DNA of 64,000 nt, from assembly GCA_005406025.1 (NCBI GenBank), contig BGZK01000297.1, positions 310,001 through 374,000 on the forward strand, in the 5' to 3' direction. How positions within the stretch are numbered: position 1 is the first letter of the stretch; every line of letters begins with the position of its first letter. This DNA comes from Eumeta japonica (lineage: Eukaryota; Arthropoda; Insecta; Lepidoptera; Psychidae). Positions 25,754 to 37,919 of this stretch are shown in pieces. Below the pieces are notes generated by a model. The model ran no database searches. It was given only the letters and a program-made list of their open reading frames with translations, and had not been told where the DNA came from. A program made the position numbers and the translations under genes.

Positions 25754-26034
25754 TCTTATATATAAAATGCCTGTCCGTTTGTTTGTCTGCGCTAATTATC
25801 CGAAGAGCCGATCTAACACTTTAAATAAAATTTTGCATAGAAACAGATCACCCCATGGAATGCGAGATGGGACAAAATTAAACAAAACAATGGTACATAG
25901 CAGAGAAGTAGCAGTGATGGGATCATTGGAATATAGAACAGGGACGAGAACGATGTTGAGAGCGGGATCGGAGTCAAGAATGACTGTTGATAAACTTTCA
26001 TTCACGTGCAGCGAAGCAGGTGGGAAACGACTAG
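25754..26034 (+). mobile_element. non-autonomous Helitron-like element
   Basis: It begins TCTTATATATAAAATG followed by CTGTCCGTTTGTTTGTCTG, as in many lepidopteran Helitron-like repeats. It ends GCAGCGAAGCAGG...GACTAG, with CTAG at 26031-26034 before a T. The 281 bp interior is purine-rich with GGGATC-type motifs. An open frame of 108 codons runs through it but resembles no transposon protein. Confidence 0.55.
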
Positions 26035-26045
26035 TTTAGTAGTAA

Positions 26046-26256
26046 CTAGCGGCCTGCTCGCGGCTCCGCCCGCTGTATTTTGTTTCCCATACAGACCTTG
26101 ACAAACTATATACTTAAACCTTCTTCATGAATCACTCTATCTATTGGTGAAAACCGCATAAAAATACGTTCAGTAATTTTTGAACTTATCGCGAACAGAC
26201 AGACAAACAGAGAGAGAGAGACGCGGAGGAGGACTTTGTTTTATAATATGTAGTGA
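26046..26256 (-). mobile_element. non-autonomous Helitron-like element, minus strand
   Basis: Read on the minus strand, it starts TCACTACATATTATAAAAC, passes a run of TCTCTC and CTGTCTGTTCGCG, and ends GCGGGCGGAGCCGCG...GCCGCTAG before a T. The CTAG lies at 26046-26049. The interior stretch GCGGTTTTCACCAATAGATA belongs, from memory, to a widespread insect repeat. Its 3' end faces the 3' end of the plus-strand element at 25754-26034, 11 bases away. Confidence 0.5.
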
Positions 26257-26550
26257 CAGTGTTCTTATTGTATTTTGAATAAATGTATTAAGTCGTTTAA
26301 AGCTTTACTTATTGTTATTAATATTAAAAAATAGTAGTTTATGCTACGGCTGTAAAAATTTGTGGAACATTATTAAAGTTATGAATATTTTCCATAATAT
26401 TTAAATTATAACCAATTGTAGCACCATGTATCCAATTTCATAACTATGTAATTTATCACTGTGAATAAAATACAACATATGATTCAATATTTTAAATTAC
26501 TAATATCTTGGTGTCACACTTTGAAACACATGCATAAATCATCATCATTA

Positions 26551-27169
26551 TCATATATATTAATATGCTAAGGTTAAGATGTTTGCCTTCCTTTTAGAAA
26601 AAAACCTCACAATGACTCTACATAAATTTTATATCATTTCATAGAAAATAGCTATACCGGTATGAACAACTGAAAAAAATGTTATTGCTTTTGTTTTTGT
26701 GAATTAATTAATTATTAAAATGATATATATGGTGCCATCTGAAACTTTAATTTTGAAAAACGTCAACATGATTAACGGTTGGTAAATTTTTTGTTTAAAT
26801 ATTTCTTCGTCATATGAGCTTCATAATGTAATACAACAAAAGAAGAACGTTATAAACGGTGTGCAAAATTAGAAAATAATTGAATATCTGCAATAAATTT
26901 TGATTCATTAAATTGAATTGAATGATTTATTTACATAATAATTACAAAAACGATAAAATATAATGCCTAGGTGGCGAACACTGGAAAATAAGGCAGAAAG
27001 ACGTCGAAGTAAGTCAAATTGTATCAGATGACTATATAATATACTTAAAATATTGTTAATGACGAAGTTTTGTAATAAAAAGGAAACAAAATGAATATTT
27101 ACAGTAAATTTTGTAAACTGATAATTATTGACATAATTTGAGCGAATTTTTCGCACAGAGAGCGTCTAG
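26551..27169 (+). mobile_element. Helitron copy 1 of a head-to-tail pair
   Basis: Starts TCATATATATTAATATG and ends TTTTTCGCACAGAGAGCG-TCTAG, with CTAG at 27166-27169 before a T. Its first about 170 bases (to about 26720) match the start of the next copy, and its last about 150 bases (from about 27019) match that copy's end, at roughly 75-80% identity by eye. It has no helicase remnant, so it is an internally deleted or non-autonomous copy. Confidence 0.6.
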
Positions 27170-28369
27170 TATATATTAATATGTTAAGCTTAAGGTGTTT
27201 GCATCCCTTTTTAGAAAAAAACCACGCAATTAGACCACATAAAATTGATATCATTTTATAGATAATTGCTTGCTGTATGTGCATCAATACTTAAAAAAAA
27301 TGTGATTGGTTTTGTTTCTGTAAAATAATTAACTATAAGAATTAAGTTTGTTTTTCTATAAAATCCGTTAAATATCTCTACAAATACATAAGGAGGGGTT
27401 GATTGTTTATCATTAATACTGCATTCATCTTAAATAATGATCAGATTTCGTTAAGTGTTGATGAAACTAAACCTTTTTTTCAAATTGTCACGATGTAAGC
27501 CTCTCGATGCTACATGGAAGTTACGTGAAGGACCATTATACAATCGGTCTCATTCAATTGAACGTCTACCCCTTCATTTACTAAAAACAATTAGTATATT
27601 TTATTGTTGGAAATAAACATTTTTTTGTTTATTATGAAGATACAAAATTAACAGCTCTTTCAAATTATGTCGAGAAAATGAAAATTCACGACAATTTTTA
27701 TATTCCAAAATTTCAGAACACTATGTATGGGATAAAAAATTATGGAAACCACAACTACGATTAACCAAATTTGCTAGTCGTTTTTTGCTGTCATTCCGCT
27801 TGGTCAAGAACGACATTTATATAAGTACTTTTCTTTCATTTCAAACGTGCACAGAGCTATGAATATTCATATAGTAAATGGTAGTTTGGACTACATTTCG
27901 TGATGCTGCTTAGTAGAATGGTTGTTCAGCAATCGCATGAAGTATTACTGCAAAGTTGATCGGTTGTAATGAAACCGTAATTACACCAAGAATAATATTA
28001 ACCTCTCGATCTCAATATTCTATTAAGTTAGAAACAAAACAATTACTTATTAAACTTGCGTTTGCTATGACCATTAACAGAGCTCAGGGTCAAACGCTGG
28101 TGCGAGTAGGAATTTTTCTGCTTTCCCAACATTGACTCCGGGATAATTGTACGTTGCTCTTTTTAGAGTTCGAGATTAAAAAAAATTTGCTATTTCAGTA
28201 ACATAAAATGAAAAACAAAATTGTAACAGACGACTTTATATATACTTCAAATAATTTTTATAACAAAGTTTTGTAATAAAGAAGAAATAAAATTAAAAAT
28301 TACCGTAATTTTCTAAAGTGATAATTATTATGAATAATTTGTGCAATTTCTTCGCACGGGTACACCTAC
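27165..28369 (+). mobile_element. Helitron copy 2, carrying Rep/helicase remnants
   Basis: Begins at or within the CTAG end of copy 1: the start TCTAGTATATATTAATATG is homologous to copy 1's start at 26551. It ends TTCTTCGCACGGGTACACCTAC, where CTAC at 28366-28369 looks like a mutated CTAG. Between these ends lies a decayed helicase region. The shared 5' and 3' blocks make this a larger sister of copy 1. Confidence 0.6.
27480..28190 (+). pseudogene. decayed Helitron Rep/Pif1-type helicase
   Basis: Helitron proteins join a rolling-circle Rep nuclease to a Pif1-family DNA helicase. At 28055-28099 the translation reads LAFAMTINRAQGQTL, matching the conserved C-terminal helicase motif seen in Helitron and Pif1 proteins, and it is followed in frame by VRVGIFL. 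Just upstream, TPRI (about 27985) resembles the IPRI motif that usually precedes it. Earlier, DTKLTAL (about 27632) resembles the region of Helitron helicases that normally reads DTTLTAWF. Stops and frame changes interrupt the stretch, and the Rep part and most helicase motifs are missing. It is a relic inside Helitron copy 2 and is not expected to make protein. Confidence 0.6.
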
Positions 28370-28589
28370 AATTACAATGATACACACTGTAAAAAAATAA
28401 ATATGCATACGGAACGTAACAACAACTTAGCATAAAAAAACATGGTTTTATCTGACATATTTAGGTTAATTACATACACTCGTTCCATTTTCTTTATAAT
28501 AAATAACTATTCTTCATGTTTTTCGGATCAATGGATTCTAATGATAGTTTAAAGAGAAACCACAATAAATATTCTGTTAGATTTTACGA

Positions 28590-28800
28590 CACTTACGTCG
28601 ATAGACTTCTCTCTAAGAGGCGTGCATAATGCATTTCGGGTGTCGATATTTAGAAAAACTAGGATCCACTAACGAGCTCATCGCTTTCATAAATACGCCG
28701 CGGCGTCGTCCTTTAAGACTGACGCAGAGCGACGTTTATGCTTCGAACGGCGGAGCGCGCGCATACAGATGTCGACCGCAACGTGACAGCTAACAGAATA
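28590..28800. promoter_or_regulatory. GC-rich island, candidate regulatory DNA
   Basis: CpG-rich stretch with CATAAATACGCCGCGGCGTC and GGAGCGCGCGCATAC, in AT-rich DNA, with no supported frame. Confidence 0.2.
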
Positions 28801-31544
28801 ATTGTCTATGCAAAGCCCTCACGAGCGAGGGGCAAAAAAGATTGTTTATGTTATGAAAGGATTAGTATTTTCTTGTTTGTGAAATGAGAAAGAATTTAGT
28901 TATAGAACAATGCATCGATTGAAAATACTATTAAACAATTTAACTTTTAATAAATTATGTAGATACGTGAAAAAATAATGCTTCAAAAATAAATAAATGG
29001 AACTTCAAATACGTATTATGTACATCTCTATTTAACGCGAATCAACAAAGGTAAAAATAGAAAATTTTACAATTCAAAATTATTAAGTCGGTTTATATCA
29101 GGTCAAAAAACCATATTACTTTTCTGCAGCAATCAGAATTCGTGTAAAAAATTTCTAGCATCTATGAAAGCTGTCATATTGACCAGATTAAGCAAAAACT
29201 TAAAGACCGTTTGAAATGACATAGGAACGATTGTGTTAATATCTTGAAATCCAACAAGACTGCTGTAGCTGGTCATGAATTTCGTTTTGACCGGGTTTCT
29301 GTATTACAATTGTTAGCTTAATTTAATTAGGTGAAAGTAATTTTAATGCAATGGTGATAAATATATCGATTGCTAAGGCATACAGAATCTAGTTATCGCG
29401 AAATCGCGACGCTGAAGTGTCGTAGTATAGTAGACTATAGTAGACCAGGGCTGCAGTGTTTGCTGAGTGGCGACCTTCTTTGATGGCTGCGTAATGTGTT
29501 TGCAAAAGATTGTAGTAATCTTGATGTACTGGCGTTCGTATATATGTTCATCAAAATAAATTTATTCCGTACTTTCTTTCTAAAGTTTTGTAGAACTGCA
29601 ATACGGTTTCAGCTTAAGTTCATCCAGAGCTTAAGTTCAATTTACAATGTTATTTTAAAGAAAAAGGGATGAGACATTTTAATCTGTAATTATTGTGTAC
29701 AGAAAATCTTGAAATGTTATTATGCCTTTGTAATATCGTCGGTGATTAACTTTCATATTTCATTATAGTTTTAATTGCATTTGCGTTACGAAATTAAGCA
29801 TTGTAACGATTTGAAAGGTTAGTTTTACGCAACAATGGGCCGCCGATTGAATGAATTGAATGACAGTGATAAAATAACCTATAATCATATTATGTTAGTT
29901 GTAAACACGCGTATCTTTATTTAAATTGTCATTCAATTGGCGAGTGTTTGTAGTCTTTTAAAATAGATTTTGTAACTGTTTTGTTGTAATTATCATTATA
30001 CAAATGTCATAATGTTAAAATACACACAAACAGTTGGAGGATGGTGGGATATTTGTTACTCCTTTTGTGTGTTTTTCTAGTATTTGTATAACGTTTATTA
30101 TATTTTTTACTAGTTATTTAGTAAAATCTTAATACAAAAGCGTAGCGTCGTTGTTTTTCAAAGATAGATTAATTGTTTTATTAATATGTATATTATTGTG
30201 AAAGCCTATTCCGTTTTAAAATGTCGATGTTTGCATAATGATTTGTTTAATAAAATTCATAAAATAAATTCTTTTTTTCTTTTGTTAACACTAGAACGGG
30301 TTACTTAAACATTTACCCTCCACGTGGAAATTTTAGAAACAATCTGATTTTTTGACACGTTTTGTAATATGATTTTCATATACTATTTTATCGCAAACAA
30401 TAAAAACAAATTAAAAAATTGCAATTAGTTAAAAAAGTTTGCACTGATTCCTGTTGGTGACAATTTATTTGAAAATGAGGATAGTCACTTATTTACACTG
30501 TCTCGTCAGTAATTTACAACAGAGATAAAAGTAGAGATACCACAGGCGCGATATTTCGATATCGATACGGTTTCGTGGAGAGTAAAACCACAAATAACTA
30601 ACTTCACGTCCATAATTTTTGTAGGCTTGGATGCACCGACAAGTTCTGGTTTCATAAAATATAACAGTCAATTTTGACACACTTCTTTACATTTTCATTG
30701 CAATTTACATTAGGTACATTTTCGAATTAATTTTACAATATGGCGGCAGGGCTAATGATTATTGATCACCAAGTTAATGAACGTACTTCATGCATGAAAC
30801 ATTGTCCTTTCTTAAAGCTTATATTCGTCATGTAATATTAGCGTGTATGCTATTCTGTACCAGAATTTGTTACGCATTTTTCGCTTATTTTCTAGGTCTT
30901 CAAAGTTTGCTGAAAGCGCGTGCGCATTCCGTGAAATTATGAAATACACTTTCATCACTTCTTTCTACGTTAACGTGGCCAATTGTAATGACGACTCGAT
31001 TATGCAGCCAGCCGTGAACTTATCAGTGATAAATATTATTGATATGAAAATTGCGGACACGTTCTATATAACATATGAGTAAATTTATTTTTTGTTTTCT
31101 GATGAAAAGCATCCGGATGTCTGCATACATACCACTTAAAGCGACATCATGCGTACAGCACTGTCAGCGTTAAAACATTGCAGTACTTGGCGGACAGAAT
31201 GTGTAGTTAGGTATTTGAGTGTTGCTTTACGACCGAAAAATTTTCTTAGTATACGAAAATGGAAAAAAACGTATGGCGTTGTACAGATAATTTGATGAAG
31301 ATTCGTTATGTAGGCTTAAAAGAAAATAATATAATTAAAAAAAACCAAAGAATCATCAAATTAGTTCACAAAACCGATCCCGTCGGTCAACGACGAAACT
31401 TGTAAAATACACGGTCACTTTTTTGAAATGTTAAATGTTGATTGTAATTTATGTACATACAAAACTTTTTAAAAATAAGAATCTATATATACTGTAATAT
31501 GATTTAAATGTAACTAGTTTTATAAAACGTAGTATCACGTTCGC
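28801..31544. other. AT-rich non-coding DNA
   Basis: Holds the possible piggyBac end at 30285 and a TCGCGAAATCGCGA inverted motif near 29397. Open frames at 30489 and 30843 show nothing recognisable. Confidence 0.45.
30285..30370 (+). mobile_element. possible piggyBac-like terminal fragment
   Basis: TTAA at 30285-30288 is followed by CACTAGAACGGG, and the next 60 bases are similar in style to ends of lepidopteran piggyBac-like elements as I remember them. No matching right end or transposase was found. Confidence 0.25.
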
Positions 31545-31730
31545 GATGTCAGCGCGCATGCGCACAACCAGAGTGGTCATCGCTCACAAAAAAGATGGCG
31601 GCCGTGCACGCGACTCGTTCTAGTCAATTCGATACAATAAAATTAATGAGTTATCGTAACGGCGTTTTACACCGCGTCCATATCGTAAATACGTCTTTTA
31701 CGATATACGATCTTATGATTTATCGTTAAT
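31545..31730 (+). promoter_or_regulatory. candidate promoter with NRF1-like and YY1/Pho-like motifs
   Basis: CGCGCATGCGCA (31553-31564) matches the NRF1 consensus, and AAGATGGCGGCC (31592-31603) matches the YY1/Pho site often found at transcription starts. A 44-codon open frame starts at the ATG in the second motif (31595), but nothing supports it as a protein. No splice donor is obvious. Confidence 0.35.
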
Positions 31731-32149
31731 ATTTCAATATTTCGAGTTGTTTAACGATCAAATACTGAAAGTGATGTAGAATCGATAATTCAATGAATAT
31801 AAAATAATATGATCCACGTGTCGTCTAGATATATACTGGTTGCGTCAAACGGTGTTCAAATCATAAGTACAACTTAATTTCTTGTTATTTCAAAAGTTAC
31901 TTATTGTGTTTCGATTAGGTGCTATCTGATTTTCTATCCATGATGAAACCGTCGAATTGATTTGAAATGAGAACTTATAAATATGTTTTTGAAAGGACTA
32001 TGATTTTTTGTGTTAATTAGTCTTTATTATTAACAACAAATCCATCGAAACTAGTCTTATGATATCTTCATTTGCCACGGACAATGTACTTGGAGTACGT
32101 GGCCCCCAATTTACGCCATTTTTCTTTTTTAAATTTTAGTTTATCTCCT

Positions 32150-32580
32150 CTAGATTATAAATAACTGACGGACGCGAGGCGAAGCAAACAGTGCAGGACG
32201 AAACGTCATACTTTCCGTTCGAACAACGTGGTAGCGGAGCGTGAGGTCTATGCGCGAACGCGCAAATGAAAAATAATAAATTGCGGGCTGTTGCGGGATA
32301 AATCCCGGAAACAATTTAGTGGCAGTGAGTGTAGTGAACCCTTCACGGCCATAGACGATCATTGGCCACGAGCGCTTGGATTTTGGGAAGGACGTCGGCG
32401 AAAAGGGTGAGCCCCAACACTATCATCAGCAGTATGATATCCCAAGCTGTCCGTCCGCGCGCACACAACTTATATCTTTTATCGTTCAATTAGATTTGAT
32501 ACACACGAGCGTGCGTCTGGCCTACACGTGTGCACGTGTGCGTGCCCTACACGTGCGCTTTCGAAGAACATGAATGGACA
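32150..32580. promoter_or_regulatory. GC-richer region with an E-box cluster
   Basis: Three CACGTG hexamers lie within 31 bases (32525-32530, 32533-32538, 32550-32555). Such palindromic E-boxes bind bHLH factors. The rest of the region is moderately GC-rich without coding support. Confidence 0.3.
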
Positions 32581-33713
32581 CCACAATGGTAGATGCCTCA
32601 CTTGCCCAATATTTATTTTGCTAAAGACAATTGTGGTGTACAATTCTGGTCTATAATTGTGGTGCAGAAAGAGAAAGAAGAAAAGTTAAGGTGAAAGATA
32701 TCTTTGATGATTGAAAATTAAACCTTTAAGATTTTCTTTAAAGATCTGAATCGATTTAAGCGCACAATAAAAGCTTACTTTTAACTACCAATAGAGGCAG
32801 TCGATAACATTTAATATAGCGGATGCGCTGGCGCCACCGGACCGATGCAAGTATTAATAGCGATAGCTTATAATAGAAAGATATAATCCAATGATAAAAA
32901 TTAGCCTTTATCCGAATATTACAATGTTTGCGATAAAATAATAGCAGTGTATACTGTCATATTCCCGAATGTAATTAATCAATAGCGGTTTATATCAACA
33001 TGATTGCCTCACACCACGAGTTAATGTACATAATTCTAGGAAAGAACAGTGTGCTGCGTTAATTACAAATGTCAAATTTAATAATGTATCATTCGAAAGC
33101 CACTTAAGTACTCTGAAATGGCATTATGAAATGTACTGGTAATTTATGTCTTATTTTCTTTAACTACATCACAATTTATGAGCTTGTATTGAATGTAATA
33201 CAGGGTTCTTGGAATATGGCCGTGGCAAAAGATGCCTCAAGGTAATTGTTTTTATTTTTTCAATTTAATGACGGCAGGAGTTAAAGCTGTAGTACAAATA
33301 CATTGAGATATTTTACAAAGTTGAAAACTCTATACATTTACGAAATTACTAACTTTGATTTGAAAATATGAAAATGCTTTAAAAAGTATTTTATTTTAGA
33401 GACAAGTACGTAATAGAATGCTTGTTGTATTTATTTTTGAGGCAATAAGAAAAATAGGTATACGATGTCACGGTAAATCTTTAATTTTTTCAATCATAGA
33501 CAAGGAAAATAAAATTTTCCATAGCTTGTATTAATACTATGAAACATAAAGTACTGGCAGACTGAATAATTTATCAATACCAGAGCCAAAGCTGCTGGTT
33601 TATTTTGTGATGTGTGTATGTAATGAGAAAGGTTTTTGGAAATAAAGCGGCTAGCCTGCGGAATAGAAGATAGAAATGTGGGAGGTATTCCTAGACTTTT
33701 AATAACACACACA

Positions 33714-33779
<66 letters not shown>

Positions 33780-34699
33780 TAAAGAAAAGCAAGCTTTATA
33801 AAATCACAAAGAAAAGATAAGATATAGCATTAACAATTAATTAAAAAAATGTATATGTTAAATGCCATTGTCATTATCGAAAAAAAGGGCGTTGAGGGCT
33901 TGATATTGGTCGGACTGTCTTTTTTATTTCAATTTTAATATGTTTATTTTTATCAACAGCTAAAAAATAGACAAATCAAGTCATAATCAATAGACAAATA
34001 AAGAAAATCAAGCACCCCATGTTTTTTACTCCATTGATAAAATATATTTGAAAATTATATTTTTGATTTGTTAAATCGTGATCGTATATTTTATTTTCTT
34101 TAATTTAATTTAAGTCATAAATTTGTAACCGAATAGCCAAATTTGAATTTTCAAGTTACTAAACCTTAAAAAATAAAGGAACCAAAGGAATATTTCTTAA
34201 TTTTGTGTTTGACAAAATTTAATAAATAAATTTTCGTTTTCTTCTAGTTAGCATTCTAGTCTATAATCGAGGCCAAAGAGAATCTGGGTAATCATTGCGT
34301 AGATGTTAACCAGAATATAAAAAATGTCTTCACTTACCCACTCGAAGCCGTGGCGCGTCGCTAGGAACTTAAAATCAGATATTTAAATATTAAATCGATT
34401 TATTACTAGACACTACAGCCGCAATAGGTTTATTATCAGACAAGAAAAGATAATATACACTGCGCTAAACAAAAATAAATATATTTTCATAATTATTTGT
34501 TGCACCACGTTTTTTTTATTTGTTTTACAACGGGATAACGAATGTTTATAATATCACAGGCAAAATGTAATCAATTGATGTAGGTAGTTATAAAATTTAA
34601 AAATTTGAAATAAGAAATAAACTTTTGTTGTGTTTATAGCAACCGACCGAACAAAAGTCAACAAACACAAAATTTGATAACACAAATTGCCGAAATGTC
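32581..34699. other. AT-rich non-coding DNA with one microsatellite
   Basis: Nothing beyond the (CA)n(TA)n tract. A minus-strand GTAAGTGAAG near 34337 is donor-like without exon context. Confidence 0.45.
33704..33779. repeat. compound (CA)n(TA)n microsatellite
   Basis: CA tract with one T interruption followed by a TA tract. The minus-strand open frame here is the poly-CV shadow of this repeat. Confidence 0.95.
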
Positions 34700-34970
34700 G
34701 AAATTTATGAAATGGCCGAGAATCAAATGGCACGAACGCGTGCCATTAATATGCGTACTACGCCACTGGGCCGAATCAATTAACCGACAAATTCTTAGCG
34801 AACGAATAGAAATAATTGACCGCTACCCACATAATGACTTACGTTTGTTATAAATTATCATTGTTTTGGGCTCGGGGAGCGTTTAAAAAAATAAACGATG
34901 CACTCCGGCGCCGTTTGACAACGTCAACTAATGCCCTCGTTGCAGTGACACTGATTGATGTCTAGAATAA
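34700..34970. promoter_or_regulatory. candidate enhancer
   Basis: Mixed CpG and homeodomain-like content, including TGATTGATG (Exd/Pbx-like, about 34952), ATAAATTATC and AATAAACGATG. A partial GTGGCGTAG transposon end near 34759 cautions that part of it is repeat. Confidence 0.2.
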
Positions 34971-36044
34971 TACAAGTCTGTCTCATTTTCTTGTTGTTGA
35001 GATTTTGACTTGTGCAAATGGCCATTCTAAAAAATACCTAACGACGGCTGCATTTTCGATTTGATGGCGGTTATGAAGTTTTTTTCTTATGTAAATAAAT
35101 TTTAGTATTGGTAATATGAGTTACGAATTGTGACTGTTATCAATATGGTGACTTAGGGGTGTATAGATACAAATACAAGATGAAACTGGCCAAGAGCGAG
35201 TCGGGGTCGTATAATCATAGTTCCGTACCGATATTTCCTTCATAAAGATTAATACTAAATAGTTCAATTGCTCTATCGGAAAAATTTGAAATTTGGGATG
35301 CCTACAAGTTTCTTGCTCGTTCTTTTTGAAGGAAAACTTCTTTATGAGCGAGCTGCTTCAAAATGGTAAACTAGAACAATCTTAAAATAGTAAGTTGTAC
35401 TTCAAGTGGTGTGGCATAACTATGAAACAAAGATAGTTTTGGATTATGAAGGGAATTTTTCGAATATCTGTACTTAAATATCTATTCGTACTGTAATAAT
35501 TAAGTTCAGTTTAAAAAACTTCGAGAGCTGAGTTGGAAAGTACTGTGTTTCCCAGCATGTGTTTTTTAGTTGAGATCATTAATCGCTCCATAGTAAATTT
35601 ATTAATAAAAATATTATTACAATACCTAGACGTGGATTTTAAAATATGATACTATACACGAAGTATTAAATATTATTTTTTCTTTGGAATATATTTACCC
35701 AGTTTAATCCAAAACACATATTCTTATAATCGATCACTACCAATGCGTGTGCCCATTATCAACAGCTAACGTTACGCCAAAATCTTAAATTCCTATGATA
35801 TATAATTTTTATGTAAAACCTCTGTGACAGACGAAACAAAGATAGATCTCAAGGGTAACGTTTTTCCTTATAAAGTATCGAACATATATGGAAATCCTCA
35901 GCTAGATTTATCTGATTTCACAATGAAACAAATTACAAATTTAAAATTATTTATATTTCTACCTGTACACATTTCATTAAAAAGTATGGCAAAATATATA
36001 GTATTAAGGATATTAAATTATTAAATATGTATAATTTCATTTCG

Positions 36045-36090
<46 letters not shown>

Positions 36091-36760
36091 TATAAGCGAA
36101 ATGAAAAATTAAAAATATTTTTATTATGATATACGTACATACATAAATATTTTTATTTTTCAATCGCTTATATGTATATATATAAAAGCGAAATGTGATA
36201 ATTTATACTGTAAGGTGTGAGAGAAGAAAGTGAATTATTTTTATTTATTAAATAAAAATTTTTTTTTTTTTCATTACGTTGTTTTAATACATTATTTTTA
36301 TCTTGTATATAGCCATAAAATTGTGTATACTCAATTCTTTACAATTCGCTTTACAAGTTTGATGTAAAAAGTTTGCTCTAATATAGTTTTAAGTTGGAAA
36401 ATTACACATATATCAAATTTTCAACATTTAGAATAAACTGTGTGTCAGCTACGACGCGCGACTGATAAACAAGGCAAGGGAATAAATATACGTGTATTCT
36501 GTAATAGCGAAAGAATGTTTATATTTTTATTCATATTCATTTACATTGATACGAAAAAAAATCTTATATAAATCACATTACATAAAAGGTTGTGGCAAGT
36601 TTGAGAAACTCACACACCTAAACAAAAATTTCTGCAATTATAATTAACTCTCATTAAATAAATAGATGATATCCAACTACAATATTAGATAGCATTATGT
36701 GAAACAATAATTCCTATTTTTGGTTGTAATAATGCTATAAAAATTTAAATGAAGAAAAAT
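34971..36760. other. AT-rich non-coding DNA
   Basis: Contains the CGCTTA/TAAGCG palindromic TA repeats at 36033-36195 only. Confidence 0.45.
36047..36094. repeat. (TA)n microsatellite inside a palindrome
   Basis: The TA tract has one C interruption and is flanked on both sides by inverted TCATTTCGCTTA arms (36033-36110). Confidence 0.9.
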
Positions 36761-36761
36761 C

Positions 36762-36843
36762 TGGAAGCGCTGGAAATCGAACCCACGTCTTTGAGGAGAG
36801 TGGTGTCTCAAACCAGCACCTTAGACCGCTCGGCCTCGCTGCC
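36762..36843 (-). tRNA. tRNA-Leu-like sequence, probable pseudogene
   Basis: Read on the minus strand, an 82-base sequence has the layout of an insect tRNA-Leu: acceptor GGCAGCG, D-arm GCCGAGCGGTCTAAGGT, a 13-base variable arm, and T-loop GTGGGTTCGATT. The intact A- and B-box promoters are included. The anticodon loop TTGAGAC would read GAG, whereas eukaryotic tRNA-Leu for CUN codons usually carries AAG. There is one mismatch each in the acceptor, anticodon and T stems. A TTTTT pol III terminator follows within a few bases. The mismatches favour a pseudogene or the head of a SINE over a working tRNA. Confidence 0.5.
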
Positions 36844-37919
36844 ATTGAACTCAATGTTAATCATAGGAGTAGACATCAAATACGTTTAAAAAAAGCTTAA
36901 GGCTTTTGAGTTGACGGTTTTATTTTTCACTCCTCACAAGAATTTCCATACCGGGCGCCTTATAAGAAAACATACGTCGAAGTGTTCATTTTATTGAATT
37001 CCAGTACTGAAAATATGAGTTGCGTCTTTAATGAAATGGTTGGATTTGCCAGTGATAAGTTGCAGACAAGCTTATATAAGCAAGAAATAAAAATTGCTCT
37101 GGGAACACCACCTGGCAAACCAGCTAAAAGTGAAATACGACGTTGATTATAATTATACACAGCACGACTCCAAAAACCGGGGTGGGTAGAAATGGGTCAG
37201 GGGTCGAGGGTGGAGTTCGAGGCTACTGCCGTAGGTGCCACTATTTTGTGAATCTGGCGAATATTTCCAAAATAATAATATTAGGTCCGCTAAATTAAAT
37301 TATATTGGGTTCTTTGCCTTAACACTATTTATATTTTCTAAACAGTCCACCATTTAAGACTATCCGGAGCAATCGTGCACATGTATAAGGTTAAAAAGTT
37401 GAAAATGTCGATTTTCGCAGTCGACGCTCAGTATTTCGGCCGACCTGGTTGGAGCTGGTCCATTTTTTCTGGACTTCTATTTTGCTTACACCTTGGAGAC
37501 TATGCCCCCTTACTATTGAAAGTTATTTTGGTTATTCGCAGAAGGTTTCAAACATTTTCTCTCGGGTATATCTTTGCTTTGTTGTTGCAACTCTAACTTT
37601 CAGCGGACGCCAACAATTTGTTTATTAGAAAAGCTGATTATTTCTCATATCAAACTATAGCAAAAACCATATCCTTCGAGATTAAGTTTTTTCATCCAAA
37701 CCAGAGTAGTTTCAGCGCTAGATTGACTTTAAAGTACAATTTTCAGTACGAATTTGCGCGGTCCATATGCAAACGCAGGGGTGGAGCGTGGGTCAAACAT
37801 AGATTTTTGTGTTGCTATTAGATAGACCTTCACATCGATATAATTATTACGTCTGTAACTTTCAAACCTTAGGAGTTTGAAGCTTTCACAGATACACGTC
37901 TTCTGTGCCTCATTTCTTT
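36844..37919. other. non-coding DNA
   Basis: Two adjacent plus-strand frames (37375-37596 and 37618-37821) were examined. They lack domains and splice context and may be old repeat. Confidence 0.4.
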
